A stretch of 64,000 nucleotides of DNA from Mikania micrantha (taxonomy: Eukaryota; Streptophyta; Magnoliopsida; Asterales; Asteraceae): positions 66,471,030 to 66,535,029 of the forward strand of contig CM018683.1 in assembly GCA_009363875.1 (NCBI GenBank), read 5' to 3'. The translations under genes and the position numbers were made by a program. Under the pieces are notes generated by a model. It ran no database searches and was not told the DNA's origin. It saw nothing but the letters and a program-made list of their open reading frames with translations. Positions 44,650 to 56,644 of the stretch are shown here, in pieces. Each line of letters begins with the position of its first letter. Position 1 is the stretch's first letter.

Positions 44650-45642
44650 TTATGGTGGTCGAAAGGTGAATTTGCTTTCCATGGTATCGTGACCAATACG
44701 GCTGTTATCCACCCAACTCGAAGTTTCATATCCTTTGCTTTCCATCTTAACTTCCTTGTCTTCTTCTCTCTTCTTCACAAATTCCCCATTTTCATATGAA
44801 TGCTTAACAAACTTGGAGGATTTCTTTAAGCTGATTGATGCTTTTGGTGACATTGCCTCTAACTTGATGTGGTCTTTTGAGCTTTCTACTTGAGGCCTCT
44901 ATGGTGATTTATCTTTTTTAACATTTGATTCCCCAACTTTGTGTTCTTCCTTCTTCACATGGGACCAATCAAACATGAATTCTTTCTCTATGGTGTCACC
45001 CTCATTCACATTGTAAATAAGGAGACACTTATTAGTAGTACCTATCATAGAACATTTATTTTCAATAGCATAAGTGAAAGAGTTTGACAATATATTTAAA
45101 TTCAACTTACGGTTCCCAAATGTCATGCTGACCAAACTGTCTCGACAATTGATTTGTGCATTAGCTGTTGCCAAGAATGGTCTTCCAAGTATTGCAATAA
45201 TTTTCTCTTGTTTCATATTCGGTGCATAATCAAGCACCAAGAAATCCTCGAGGTAATAGAATTCCCCAATCTTCACAGTGACTCCAATCAGCATACCCCG
45301 AGGGCGTTTACGTGTCATATCTGCTAATACCACGGTGGTGTCAACCGGCTGTAATGGACCAAATTCATACTGGTCATATAAGCTCCCAGGAAGAATGCTA
45401 ACACTAGATCCATAATCCATAAGTGCTTTGCTAACTTTTAGTTCCCTAATTTGGATTGGTATGAGGGGTGCTCCAACATCTTGTTCTTCTTCTAACTCAC
45501 TATCCTTTGCATCTTGACATGTGCTCACAGCGTTGATGTGCACATTGCTTGTATTCTTTGATCCGGATGCTTGATGTTGTGGGTTGATTTTTGTATCACT
45601 TGGAAGTTTACCTTTATCTCGTGTTGCAAGTTGCTCTGCCAA
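44650..45642 (-). pseudogene. Athila-type aspartic protease
   Basis: The minus-strand frame 45,642-44,899 holds the retropepsin domain: LIPIQIRELKVSKALMDYGS with D-Y-G in place of the usual D-L-G, then SVSILPGSLYDQYEFGPLQP, MLIGVTVKIGEFYYLEDFLV and ILGRPFLATANAQINC. This enzyme would process gag. After one stop the same frame continues as a charged tail to 44,650. Tyrosine in the second position of the catalytic triad is unusual, though the aspartate and glycine remain. Confidence 0.85.
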
Positions 45643-45759
45643 TTATCCCAATTGTTTGGCATGTGATTCATTAGTCTTCTGTTGCAACTCCTGTTTTTGC
45701 ACCACTCCAGTTAGCATCAACCTTAACTCATTGATTTGATTTGCAATGTCTTCCATTGA

Positions 45760-47515
45760 GATGTTGTTCCCTTTTTGGCTTCCCTAGAACTGATTCTTAC
45801 TTCACTAACTTTGTTGGAAGTTTCGTGATGCTCCTTGTTGGTAACCACCTTGACCACTACCTTGTACTCCTTGATTGTAATTCCCTCTTTGGTAGTTATT
45901 TTGATTGTAATTATGCTGACGGTTTTGATAAGATGATTCTTGACTCCCACCTTGTTGATTGCTACCCTGAAAATTTGGATTCAATTGGTTAGATGAGTTA
46001 CCATACCTAAAATTAGGGTGATTACGCAAACCCGGGTGATATGTGTTGGAGTTCATGTCATTGTTTCTCTTGTCATTCTGGAACAAGCCTTGGACTTGGT
46101 TCACCTCCTCATTCCTGTTCATGTTAATCATGCACTCCGACTCCAAATGACCTATATCACCACAAAAACTGCAAACATCATAAACATTAGACACATTAGA
46201 ATTACCCTTACCTGAAGCTCTGTTGAAGTTTGCTATTTGTCTTTCGAGGGCTTCAAATCTTTCTTTCGTCACATACTCCCCTCCTGGTTTCCCAATAACA
46301 TGCTTAGCCTTCCTGCTTGCTGAAGCTTGTGTCTTCGAGCCTTTACTTAACATTTCAAGCAATTCCCAATCATCATCCTTTGAGTTGGTTAAGAATGTTC
46401 CATTACTGCTGGAACTGACAAACTTCAAGTCTTCTGGTGTTAGACCATCATAAAAGGCCTTAATTAACTCCCACTTTGGAATCTGGTGGTGTGGGCAAAA
46501 TCTGAGAACTCCTTAAACCGTGTGAATGCTTCGTGTAGCAACTCACCCGATTGTTGTTGGAAGGTTCTGATGGAATTTCGAGCTTCACTTGTCTTGCTCA
46601 TGGGATAGTACTCATCCATAAACAATTGTTACATCTCCTCCCATGTGTAGATACTACCAGATGGTAGTGTGTGAAACCACTATTTGGCCCTTTCCTTTAA
46701 GGAGAATTGGAACAAATTCAGCTTAACTTCATCCGGAGTGAATCCTTGGCCACCAATGGTGCTACAGATGGCACCAAACTCGGATAGATGGACATATGGT
46801 TCTTCAGTTGCAGTCCCTATGAAATTAGGAACAAGTATTGTGGCCTAATCTCAAATGATCGTCCTCTCAGCAATGGAGGTACAATTGGTGAAGGATTTTG
46901 AGTCACCGTTGGTCTGAAGTGACTGTCAACTCCTTGAACAGGAGCTCTATGGTGCCATCCTTGACTAGGGTTATTGTAACCCCGTCTCCCATTGTAGTTC
47001 ATGGGTGGTTGCCTATTCCACCCCCTTGTCCATTCCATCAACCATGCCCATAGTTGTTGTGAACTGGATGATTCGGTGGGGCTTGTGGTTGCCAATTCTC
47101 CTCATTATATTCCCCATGAGGTGGGTAGTTGTTATTGTCTTCTTCTTCGTGCAATTCCTCATGCCAAGATCCGTGTTCCCCCGAATTGCTTCCGCCACCT
47201 GAAATGTGATATTCCTTATGAAGATTGTTTCCCGGATTGACTCCATGGTTTTGGTTGTTAAACAGTGGGTTTTGTGCCATTCTAAGATTAGGCATGGCAT
47301 TATGTGGTATGTTTGGTGGTGGGTTGTTTTGGTTGAACGGATTTGGTGGGAGGACTGGGTTTGGGTTTGGTGGTATGTGAGCATACTGGTTAAATGGTGG
47401 AATTGGTGGTGGTGGTGGGTGTTGGTTATTCTGATCAGCCATAGGAACAGACTAATTCGAACTCTCTCCGGTTTGGTTGGTGTTTCTCGAACCCGGAGTG
47501 ACAATCCTGTCTAGC
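45760..47515 (-). pseudogene. Athila-type gag (several stops)
   Basis: Read on the minus strand, it opens near 47,442 with a Pro/Asn-rich segment (MADQNNQHPPPPPIPPFNQ); an earlier ATG near 47,515 is cut off by a stop. The Retrotrans_gag core follows at 46,750-46,500 (LFQFSLKERAK, WFHTLPSGSIYTWEEM, QLFMDEYYPMSKTSEARNS) with in-frame stops after AK and EM. It continues through KFVSSSSNGTFLTN (46,428) to a zinc knuckle CSFCGDIGHLESEC (about 46,160) and an Asn/Gln-rich tail ending at 45,805. Gag would package the element RNA; the stops mean it cannot be made whole. Confidence 0.85.
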
Positions 47516-47720
47516 ATTTGTAATGTTCTATTTATCCTCGCGGTTTTCTCGATCTCTGGATCAAATTCCAATGGCGAGTCACGACCTGATACCGAGTATG
47601 CATGCAATCAACCTGTTACCTGCACACTAACAAACCTCGTGTAACAAGGAAAAGACAAGAAATAAACAAAATTGAATAAAACCTAAGAAATCAATTAACA
47701 AAACACCAAGCGCCCTAACT

Positions 47721-47737
47721 CCCCGGCAACGGCGCCA
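47721..47737 (-). other. Primer binding site of the Athila-type element
   Basis: The minus strand reads TGGCGCCGTTGCCGGGG, the primer site typical of Athila/Tat elements, five bases from the right LTR. It fixes the orientation of the element. Confidence 0.9.
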
Positions 47738-47742
47738 AAATT

Positions 47743-49042
47743 TGACCGACGTCGAAGTACCGATCAAATAAAAGTTAATGAATGTGTTCCTAGCTACCTT
47801 AACTAGTAGGGTAAGTAGGGTGTCGAACCACGAAGAGTTTAGGTGGATGGTGTAGCATTAGGTGATTTGACCTAAAGTAACTAGACAAGAAATTGTAAAA
47901 TTGATTAATGACTGTTTGAACTTTAGTAAGAAAGTGATCTTGTAACAATTTAACAATGAAAGCAAATGGATTTTAACTTAATTATGAAAACAAATCACAC
48001 CCGGGATTTAAATTAGAAGGAACGTAGGAACTTTTATGATTCAATTGATCAAGACAATCACATAGACATGATTTCTTACTTTTCGTGTGAACGGACATTG
48101 ATAATTGGAAAACCTAATTTTAGTAATTAATTGATGAAAAACAACTAATGTTAATCTTAGGATACCAATTACCAATATCAATTTGAAAGTTATAATCCAA
48201 TTGACATTCAATGTTTCACAATTGAAAACTGAAAAATGATGAACATACAATCAAATCAGAAAAGTCAAATCGTTCGAATCAAGACGAAAAGCAACATACA
48301 AACAATTAGAAAGATAGAAACCCTCTATTATTTGTAGTCAATTACAATTGAAAGCATAGAAATCCCTAAACCAACTAACCATTCACCCGGGCATGATTTC
48401 AACGGATTTAGCCTTGCATCTTCATTCGGTTGTGTGCTAACATCAATTCGGGAATCTCCGTGGTGTTTGGAATGGTTAATTGATGAATTCCTAGGCCTTG
48501 GAAACCCCCTAGAACCTCTAAAAGTCGTCAAAGTCGAAGATCGGTCGAAACCCTAGGTTCTTGGGCTTAAATAGGTGGCAAAACGGGAAAAATCCGGGTT
48601 TTGGGGTGCCCCGGCGTATCATACGCCTCCCTCTGGCGTATGATACACCGGCCTTGATTTTCTGGGTTGTTTGGCTCTGTGATACGCCACCTAATACGCC
48701 ATTTTGGGCACCTGGCGTATGATACGCTGGGTTTTGGCGTATCATACGCCAATGCGGACCTTATAGTTGGATTTGTCTCGTCGAGAAACGCGGTTTTCAT
48801 ATTTGATGGCTTCCGTAACTCCTTTCCTAGCTTGAGATATGATCATTTCAATTTCGTGACTTTTGTAGGCTGATTCTAGTCCGTCTGTTAACATTTCCAT
48901 CTAGTTAGCGTCTTCGGACATCCTTTTAACATGTTTTACCTGCAATTCACAAACGTATGTCAAAGTACCATTGTTCTATATGAAATGAACATAAAAACGT
49001 ATCTTTAAACTCTTTAAACATACGAAAACCATAACCCTATCA
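47743..49042 (-). repeat. 5' LTR of the Athila-type element
   Basis: Same length (1,300 bp) and ends as the left LTR. Differences are scattered substitutions, including some inside the palindrome cluster (48,613-48,751), for example ATACACCGG for ATACGCCAA. No insertion larger than a base or two separates the LTRs. Confidence 0.93.
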
Positions 49043-49047
49043 CCCAC

Positions 49048-51358
49048 CTGCACAAATATGAACCATTATTTGGAGGGTTTGTTGCTTTTGAAAGTGATCC
49101 AGTGGGTGGATATATCACATGTAGAGGCACAATAACAAGTGGTAAGGTAAGTTTTGAGAATGTGCATTATGTGAAAGAATTGAACTATAATTTGCTGAGT
49201 GTATCACAGGTGTGTGATCAGAAGCATAACATGTTGTTCACTGAGCATGAATGTATTGTCCTGAAACTAGGATTTGTTGTTCTAAATGACCAAATTTTGC
49301 TCAGAGCTCCTAGAAGGAATAACATGTATATGCTAGACATGAGCACAGCTTCACCACTCAGCAATAGAAATTGCTTTGTCTCAAAAGCCTCACTTGTTGA
49401 GTCATCTCTTTGGCATAGAAGACTTTGTCATGTAAACCTAAAAAACATGAATAAACTTGTCAAAAATAACTTAGTTACAGGTTTACCAACAAAATAATTC
49501 GTCTGTGTTGATAAATGTGTTGCCTGTCTAAAAGGAAAGCAACACAAATCATCTCATCATGCCAAAGAGATAAATTCAATAACAACAGTCCTACACTTGC
49601 TACACATGGACTTGTTTGGCCCTACAAGTGTGAAAAGTCTAGGTAGAAATTCCTACTGTTTGGTGGCTACTAATGACTTCTCAAGATATACATGGGTATT
49701 CTTTCTGAGTACCAAGGATGAAACTGCTGATATATTGAAATCATTCATTCTTAGGGTTGAGAAAAAAAGTGACCACAATGTAAAAATCATAAGGTCTGAT
49801 CAAGGAACATTATTCAAAAATCATACTTTAAACTCCTTTTGTAAATCTAAGGGTATTACAAGACAATTCAGTACTCCTATAACTCCACAACAATATGATG
49901 CTGTTGAGAGAAGGAATAGGACACTGATTGAGGCTGCTAGGACCATGTTATCTGATGCCAAGCTTCCAATAACTTTTTGGGCAGAAGCAGTCAACACTGA
50001 CTGCTATGTCCAAAATAGAATATTGGTAGTTAAATCACATGGTATGACTCCTTATGAAATTTGGCATAAGAGAAAACCATTTATTGGGTTTCTTAAACCA
50101 TTTTGATGTCAATGCACCATTTTGAATACCAAATATCATATAGCCAAGTTTGCTGAGAAATCAGCCGAGGCCTACTTTGTTAGGTACTCTCCACATGCTA
50201 AGGCATATAGAGTATACATCAAGATTCCAGGATTATTAAAGAGTCTGCAAATGTTCAGTTTAATGAACATACTATCAATAAACCTGAAATAGGCCCTGAT
50301 TGGCTGTTTGATCTTGATAAATTCACATCTGCATTTAATCTTTTGAAAGAGTATGTTCCAGAACTGTACACAACTACCTTGGACTCCACTCAGCACACAA
50401 GGGAAGAAGATTTTTGTGTTGAACTGCTAATAGGTTCAAGACAAACCTTGGCAAAATCCACTTCAACACATCAAGCAGTCTCACAGTCTGAGACAATCAA
50501 CACCTCTTGGGCTGTTCCTCTAAGTGACTCTACTTCTGCTCAGTAGAATTAGGAGGAAGTTGGGAGCCCTTCTGATGAAGTAAACACATTGGGAGCTTCT
50601 CTTCTCAGAGAAAATCAACCCACAACAGTCCAACCTCAGAGAATCCAAGATCTACCAGAAATCCAGCTTGAGGTCGTATTTCCAAACCTTGAGCCAAGCA
50701 ACTTGGATTTGAGTTCTCAGCTGGATGTGATTCCAAGAACTCACATTCATAACACTCATCCAGTTGAGAATATCATTGGCAGTATTGAAGATGGAGTAAG
50801 AACAAGGAGTTCCATGCATAAAGCAAACATTTGTTTGTTTTTCTTTCTTTCTATCCCAGATCGAACCAAAGAAAGTGGCTGAGGCCGTGAAAGACAGTAG
50901 CTGGGTTGAAGCAATGCAGGAGGAACTCCTACAGTTTGAAAGGCAATGAGTGTGGAAGGTCTGCCCTTTACCGAAGGGAAAGTATGCAATCGGAACCAAG
51001 TGGGTGTTCCGAAACAAGAAAGACGACAAGGGTGTAGTCATAAAGAACAAAGCAAGATTGGTGGTGTAGGGATGCACCCAGGAAGATGGAATTGATTATG
51101 GTGAAGTTTTTGCTCCAGTTGCAAGAATTGAAGCTATCAGAATATTTCTAGCATTTGCAGCTGCTAAAGTCTTCAAGCTATTTCAAATGGATGCGAAGAG
51201 TGCCTTCCTCTATGGAAAAATCGATGAAGAAGTATATGTTTGTCAACCACATGGATTTGAGGATCCTAAGTTTCCTAACCATGTTCGTAAGCTTGAAAAA
51301 GCTCTATATGGGCTTCATCATGCTCCTAGAAAATGGTATGAAACTTTGTCCTCCTTTC
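49048..51358 (+). pseudogene. SIRE-type copia pol: GAG-pre-integrase, integrase and partial reverse transcriptase
   Basis: The frame resumes after the Athila-type element. GAG-pre-integrase: NYNLLSVSQVCDQKH and LWHRRLCHVNLKNMNKLV (integrase zinc histidines), a stop near 49,497, then VACLKGKQHK. Integrase catalytic residues are present: LHMDLFGPTS, KIIRSDQGTLFKN and DAVERRNRTLIEAARTM. After breaks at 50,104 and 50,547 come a linker and the reverse transcriptase (KWVFRNKKDDKGVV, EVFAPVARIEAIRIFLAFAA, FQMDAKSAFLYGKI, KALYGLHHAPRKWYETL). Stops at about 50,948 and 51,069 and truncation at 51,358, before the YVDD catalytic motif, leave no RNase H and no 3' LTR. Confidence 0.9.
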
Positions 51359-52030
51359 GATTGTTGGTACTCCGCATATAATGGGTTAACCCCCAAGATG
51401 AGGATGGTGCCCAGTCACAACAAAACTAATTAATATCTGAATCTCCAATCTCCTCATGTTTTTGCAACACATTTGCAACTTGAAGTTACAGTTTGTCAAT
51501 TATGTGTCGCAATTTGAAATTGAAACACAAAAGTTTTTAAATGTAAATTTTATTATAATTATTTTTATTGTTTCCAACACATTTGCGATGCATAGTTTCA
51601 TCCTAATGTTTCCAATACATTTGAGACACATTAGTTAATTCTTTTCAAAACAAACATTTAATTATAATTGTTATGTACAAGGATAAATATAAACATAAAA
51701 ACAACAAAATAATGTTTTGCAACACATTTACAACTCATAGTTTCACATTTTGTCAAAAATGTGTCACAAATTTGAATCACCATTAAACAAAGAAATTTTT
51801 TAAATATAAATTTTATTATAATTATTGTGAGTGGTATCCTAATGTTTCCAACACATTTGTGACTTACAGTTTCATCCTAATTTTTCCAACACATTTGCGA
51901 TGCATAAATTTATCCTAATGCTTCCAACACATTTGTAATGCATTGGGTTATTTCTTTTTAAAACATATGTTTAATTATAATTTTTATTTACTAGGGTAAA
52001 TGTAGACATAAAAAATAACAATATAATGAT
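51359..52030. other. AT-rich stretch with repeated CACATTTGCGATGCA words
   Basis: Phrases such as TTTCCAACACATTTG and GATGCATAGTTTCATCC recur five or six times in diverged form. No gene is seen. The segment truncates both the SIRE reverse transcriptase on its left and the ankyrin gene on its right. Confidence 0.5.
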
Positions 52031-53655
52031 TGTGGTGATTAGCACAGCTGTAATTGAGCATGACTGAGCAGCCTCCTTCATCCATTTTTCTCCCTCAATC
52101 AACAACTTCTTGTATTCCTTTGTGAATACCATTTGAGGTGTTTCTCCAAAAGAGTTTTTTTGGATGACGTTTAGAGGGCATACAAAACTCTCAACTTCCT
52201 ACAATATATAATATCATATACTAAGATACCTACAACCTACTTGTATGAATAATTTAAATCTAACCTTAAACCATTGTAGTTCTTGTTGTATTTGCAAAGC
52301 TGCTCCTGATATAGGATCCAGTTTTTCTTTAGGCGCTAATCTTGCAGCCAGATGCAAGAGGTTGTTCTTAAAAGGGTCTTTGATTGTTCTATATGTATTC
52401 TTGAGTTCGCTCATTTGATAAAGCAGGTTGTAAACGTTTTCTGAACGATTTATTACAGCGTGTTGAATAATATTGTGTCCATCTTCATTGCTATTCCAAA
52501 TTATATTTGGGAATTGAGAGACAATTTCTTTTACAACCTCGACTGCATTTTGTCTTGTGGCTTCAAAAATCGCATTGTTGTAAGCGGTGGACGTTATTCT
52601 AAAGGTAGTTATTAAACAAAGTAACCGATTAGCATCACGGTAAGCCTTTTCTTTTCTTTGTGTGTCTTCAACAAATTTAAGCTTTACCGGAACATGTGCA
52701 AAAAGAAGCATTTTAAGTCCTGATCAGCAAAGCAATTAGAAATAAATGCTGTTTATTCTCTTGTCAATTTGAAGAGAGAGACATGGTATTTAGTTTCATG
52801 AGCTGAAGATGTAAAGAAACATGTAGATCGATTGAATACATATCAATTAACATAAAATTTATCAACAAACAAAAACACAGGTGCGAAACCTGGAGCGACA
52901 TACTTTCAATTTTATTGACGTTTTGTGGGAAGTTTTGAGCTACAGCCATTAACACAGTGTCTGGATCCTTTATAAACTCTGCCATCTTGCATGCTGAATC
53001 TGTGGATAAAATGTAATGAAGAAGTAGGATGCACATATGATGAAGTGTGTATAGTAGATTGATTAGTTAAGTTAACTTTATTACCGTAATCTTTAGAAGA
53101 TATCGCATTAACCACAATCTCACTACTATCACACATGTCAAGCTTCTCCACGTTTGGGGAATTTAAATATTTATCCAACAAATAGATACAAGTGTGGGTT
53201 TGCATATTCAAAACAGCTCTGTCTAACGGCGTTTGGCCCTCATTGTCCTTCTCGAACAACATATAATCGCAGCCATGGTGTTGAACCAGCATCCTTGTAG
53301 CTTCGGTGTTGCCAACAATAGCAGCAACATGAAGTAGTGTGCTTCCTTCTGAATTTCGCATATCCAATGATTGCTGATCATCTTCTCTAGCCAAGTTCAA
53401 CAAATTTTCTAAAAATTCCCTGTTATTGCTGCTTGTACCCACGGCCACATGGAGTGCGGTGTTACCATTGAAGGTGATTTTGTCTCTCAGTGTAATGTTT
53501 TCGGCTAAAATTTGTTTAACGAGCTCAATTTGTTGGCGTACGATCGCTGCATGCAATGTTTTGTCTTTTATTTCTTCTTCATTTTTTTGTTTTGTCGTTT
53601 CTTCTATGCTTTCTACTCCTTTCCTTGATATTTCTTTTGGGCCAAGGTCATGACC
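52031..53655 (-). pseudogene. Ankyrin-repeat PGG-domain gene (ITN1/ACD6-like), both ends missing
   Basis: Four exons on the minus strand join in frame with GT/AG borders: 53,655-53,085, 52,999-52,904, 52,719-52,265 and 52,198-52,031. Ankyrin repeats are clear (NGNTALHVAVG, EGSTLLHVAAIVGNTEATRM, EGQTPLDRAVLNMQ, DGHNIIQHAVINR, KNNLLHLAARLAP). The last exon begins the membrane PGG domain (FGETPQMVFTKEYKKLL, then WMKEAAQSCSITAVLITTI) and is cut right there, so the transmembrane helices are lost. An AG just before 53,655 implies a missing first exon. Such proteins act at the plasma membrane in defence and salt responses. No internal stop is seen, so truncation is recent, or the rest is assembled elsewhere. 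Confidence 0.82.
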
Positions 53656-53729
53656 TAAAAATATCAATAAAACGAAATGTACTTAAAAACCTAAAGTTTA
53701 ATTATGTATTTTATTATATACATATATAT

Positions 53730-54387
53730 ACATAGGGATGGTTTCATTGTTAACCCACCTTAATTGCGGTAACCCAATAACTTCGACAAAAAATGGCGGG
53801 GGATTACGCGGCAATCAATCCCAACGACAAGGCTTCGGCATAGCTCACATCAAAATGGCGGGGGATTTGGCGCTCTTTTTCACCCTCTATACCGACTAAA
53901 GGTCGTTGGTATAGAAAAATTTGATTTTTTTTTTTGCCTTTTTCACAAGCACACGTGTTGCAAATTTTTTTCCTGATTCGAGCTTTCCCACCGACTTGTC
54001 GTCAGGACAGGGCTGTTTAAAAAAAATATATCGGGCATAGCTATCCTAAGACTTGTCGTCGGGACAAGTTAAAGGCGAAAAACAAAAACTTTCAGCCTCT
54101 ACAGAACCTGGTGTATCCCCATTTCGTTATCTCTCTCTTTTCTCTGGTTTCTCTCGTTTCTCTCGACATTTGAAGCTAATTTTCGCAATTTTGGAGGTAA
54201 GAACTTCAATTTAGAGATTAGATAGTTATGGGTTATGAAGTTTTGAGCTAATTTTCACCTATGTTCTTCATATTTTCTTGCTATCATTTAGTCAGAAAAT
54301 ATAATAACTGTTTATAGTTAAATTTATTTGCGTGATAGCTCAATGTTTTTATGACAGGTTTCCGACAAAGTTTTTAACATAAAAAAA
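53730..54387. other. Repeat-like segment with leader-like right part
   Basis: It begins GGGATGGTTTCATTGTTAAC, then CCACCTTAATTGCGGTAACCC, wording repeated at 63,826. AAAATGGCGGGGGAT occurs twice (53,790 and 53,852), and ACTTGTCGTC(A/G)GGACA occurs twice (53,994 and 54,051). From 54,125 a CT-rich stretch with a GTAAGAAC donor at 54,197 resembles an untranslated first exon. I cannot assign it to a family. Confidence 0.4.
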
Positions 54388-55885
54388 GAGTAAATTGCCG
54401 TTTTCCTCCATGTGCTTTGATTGAATTTGTCATTTTCATTCAAATTCTTAAATTTTGCCAATTTGACATTGTGTTTTTTGTTTTTTTTGCCATTTTACTC
54501 CATCTTCTTTACTCCATCCAATTACACCATTAATTATAAGGGTATTTATGTCAAGTTAACACCAAACTAATATCAAAAGTAAAAAAAAAACAAGAAGAAG
54601 AGTATTTAAACATTTTGGTAAAAATATAACAATAATAATTTCACTATCAACTTTTAACATCAAAATTTTTTACAATAGCTCATATATTATAGTAAACATA
54701 TTCATATATATATATATATATATAGTTAAAAAAAGATTGCTAAATAACATTAACAAAATAATAATTTATAGAGCAACATCCAACTTCAAAAGATTGCAAA
54801 AACATGCAAAAGCACACTAATTCATCACAAACACAAAAAAGTAAGCATACAATACTAACCAAAATTATTTTTATAGGTTATATATATACATACACACATA
54901 TATTCTTTTTTTTGTATAGGTTATATAAAAAACATAAGCATCCAACACTAACAACCAAATTTATTTTTATAGGTTATATAAAAAAAGTAAGCATCCAACT
55001 AAAGGTGTTCAAAAAAACTAAAAACCGTTTAAAACCAAAAATCAAACCGTATTCGTAAGTGAACCAAATTCAAAGTTTATTCGGTTAATCAATTAAACCA
55101 AATTTAGATATAAATTTATTAATTTTATTAATAATATATAACGATGAACTCGGTTCATCCGGTTTTTAACCCGTTAATTTGGTTTTTCATTGGTTTATTC
55201 GGTTGCATTCGGTTTGTTCGGATTTAACCGAAACCAAACTGAATTTGGTTCGGATGACCGAATTTCTAATACGGTTTAGTTCGGTTTTCGGTTGAGCTAA
55301 AAAATTCAAAATTGTTTAAACCGAACCAAATAGATTGTTTAAATCATAAAACTGAACTGTTGAAAATCCTTACTTTCAACACTAACATATTCGATTATAT
55401 AGGTTATATGTATTCTTAGTTTTTTACTATTTGGACGGTCTATGTATTTTTGCATGTTTTTGCAATCTTTTTATGTTGGATATAGCTCGTAAAATTATTT
55501 TTGTTGTTTATATTTTGTTGCAAACTTTTTTGTTTTTGTTTTTTTAGCTAAGAATATATATAACGTATATAATCGAAATATACTTGACTATAACATATAG
55601 GCTATTGATATATATTTTTGATGTTAGATATTGCTATAGTAATTATTTTTTTATTTTTTCACCAAAATATTTGAATATTCCCTTTTCTTTTATCTTTCTT
55701 TTAATGAGTTTATTATAAAATTGACAAAAATACCCTTGCATTTAATGGGTAATTTGATGGAGTTAAGATAGTGGAGTAAAATGGCAAAAAAACAAGAACC
55801 ACAATGTCAAATTGGCAAAATTTGAAAATTTGGATGAAAATGACTAATTCAACAAAAGCACAGGGAGCAAAACGACAATTTACTC
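54388..55885. mobile_element. Mutator-like inverted-repeat element, 1.5 kb
   Basis: The left end GAGTAAATTGCCGTTTTCCT continues for about 170 bp as an inverted copy of the right end (reverse complement GAGTAAATTGTCGTTTTGCT). Shared inner words include GCCAATTTGACATTGTG and GCCATTTTACTCCA. The flanks TAAAAAAA (54,380-54,387 and 55,886-55,893) fit an 8-bp target duplication, though low complexity weakens this. Long inverted repeats and an 8-9 bp duplication suggest a non-autonomous Mutator-like element. No transposase is coded. ACCGAA-rich sequence is nested at about 55,005-55,350. Confidence 0.7.
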
Positions 55886-56640
55886 TAAAAAAAATTATTT
55901 GCATACATTTGAACCCAGGTTTTAGTAACAAATTTCAAGAATACTTTGCCAGTTTGATATAAGACCATTAATATACTATCTTCAAATCTATACAATATAA
56001 TAAATAAAGATTTTGATAGGGCATTTTAATTAGAGACCCCACTTTTATATTTGTTGGGTCTAGAAAAGTTAAGACCAACAGTTAATTTGGATAGATGGAA
56101 TGTAAACAAGAAGTATTATGTATTTGTTGATTAGGGAGCAACGAGTCACCGCACGAGCCACTAAAGACTCAAGATTACGAAGACACTTGATGACCAAAAG
56201 ACCCGAAGACCACAACAAACGATAAAGCTTAATTTAATATTTATTGTTTATTATCATTTTGTTGTATTTGTTGTTTTAGGATTTTAGGTCATGTGATACT
56301 ATAAATAGAGATTATTCTCTATTTTGTAAAATAACCAGACAAGAGAGTGGTGAGAGTGTGCTTCAATGTAGTCTTGAGAGCTCTCCCCCATGAACTCCAT
56401 GGATTCTTTATCCATGGAGTTTGAGAGCATGTGAGGGGTAGTTAATGTAATCTTGTTGAATGTTGAACTATTATTGTTATATATCATTTCTTGTTTTTCA
56501 GTTTACATTGCATCTCAGATTTTTGTCTGCGTTCTTCACCATCTTCAAGACTTTCCCTGTTCTTAAAATGCTTCATCTTCACAAATCAGGTAGATCCTAT
56601 TCCGCAACCGTTTTTACAATATTTTAACACCCAAGCGATC
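55886..56640. other. Unassigned stretch with LTR-like features
   Basis: TGTTGGGTCTAGAAAAG at 56,053 could be an LTR start, CTATAAATAGAGA at about 56,300 is a strong TATA box, and GAGAGTGGTGAGAGTGTG follows it as in transcribed LTR leaders. CCATGGATTCTTTATCCATGG (56,398-56,418) is an inverted repeat. I cannot find a partner LTR or primer site, so a solo or truncated LTR is only a guess. Confidence 0.35.
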
Positions 56641-56644
56641 TGAG

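Larger units (their letters stand above)
41598..49042 (-). mobile_element. Athila-type LTR element, gag-protease only, 7,445 bp, complete with LTRs
   Basis: Two LTRs of 1,300 bp (41,598-42,897 and 47,743-49,042) flank the element. The 5-bp target duplication CCCAC is exact (41,593-41,597 and 49,043-49,047). The minus strand is the sense strand: the primer site lies beside the right LTR and gag and protease are read leftward. No reverse transcriptase or integrase is coded, and the space between protease and left LTR (42,898-44,640) is non-coding, so it is non-autonomous. LTRs differ by roughly 3-4% by eye. It sits inside the SIRE protease; without it the SIRE frame reads on as GNKTHLHKYEPLFGG. 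Confidence 0.95.

Noticed and set aside
47005..47514. Plus-strand frames and alternative minus-strand frames over the gag N-terminus
   Set aside because: Shadows of the Pro/Asn-rich Athila-type gag segment read in other frames.
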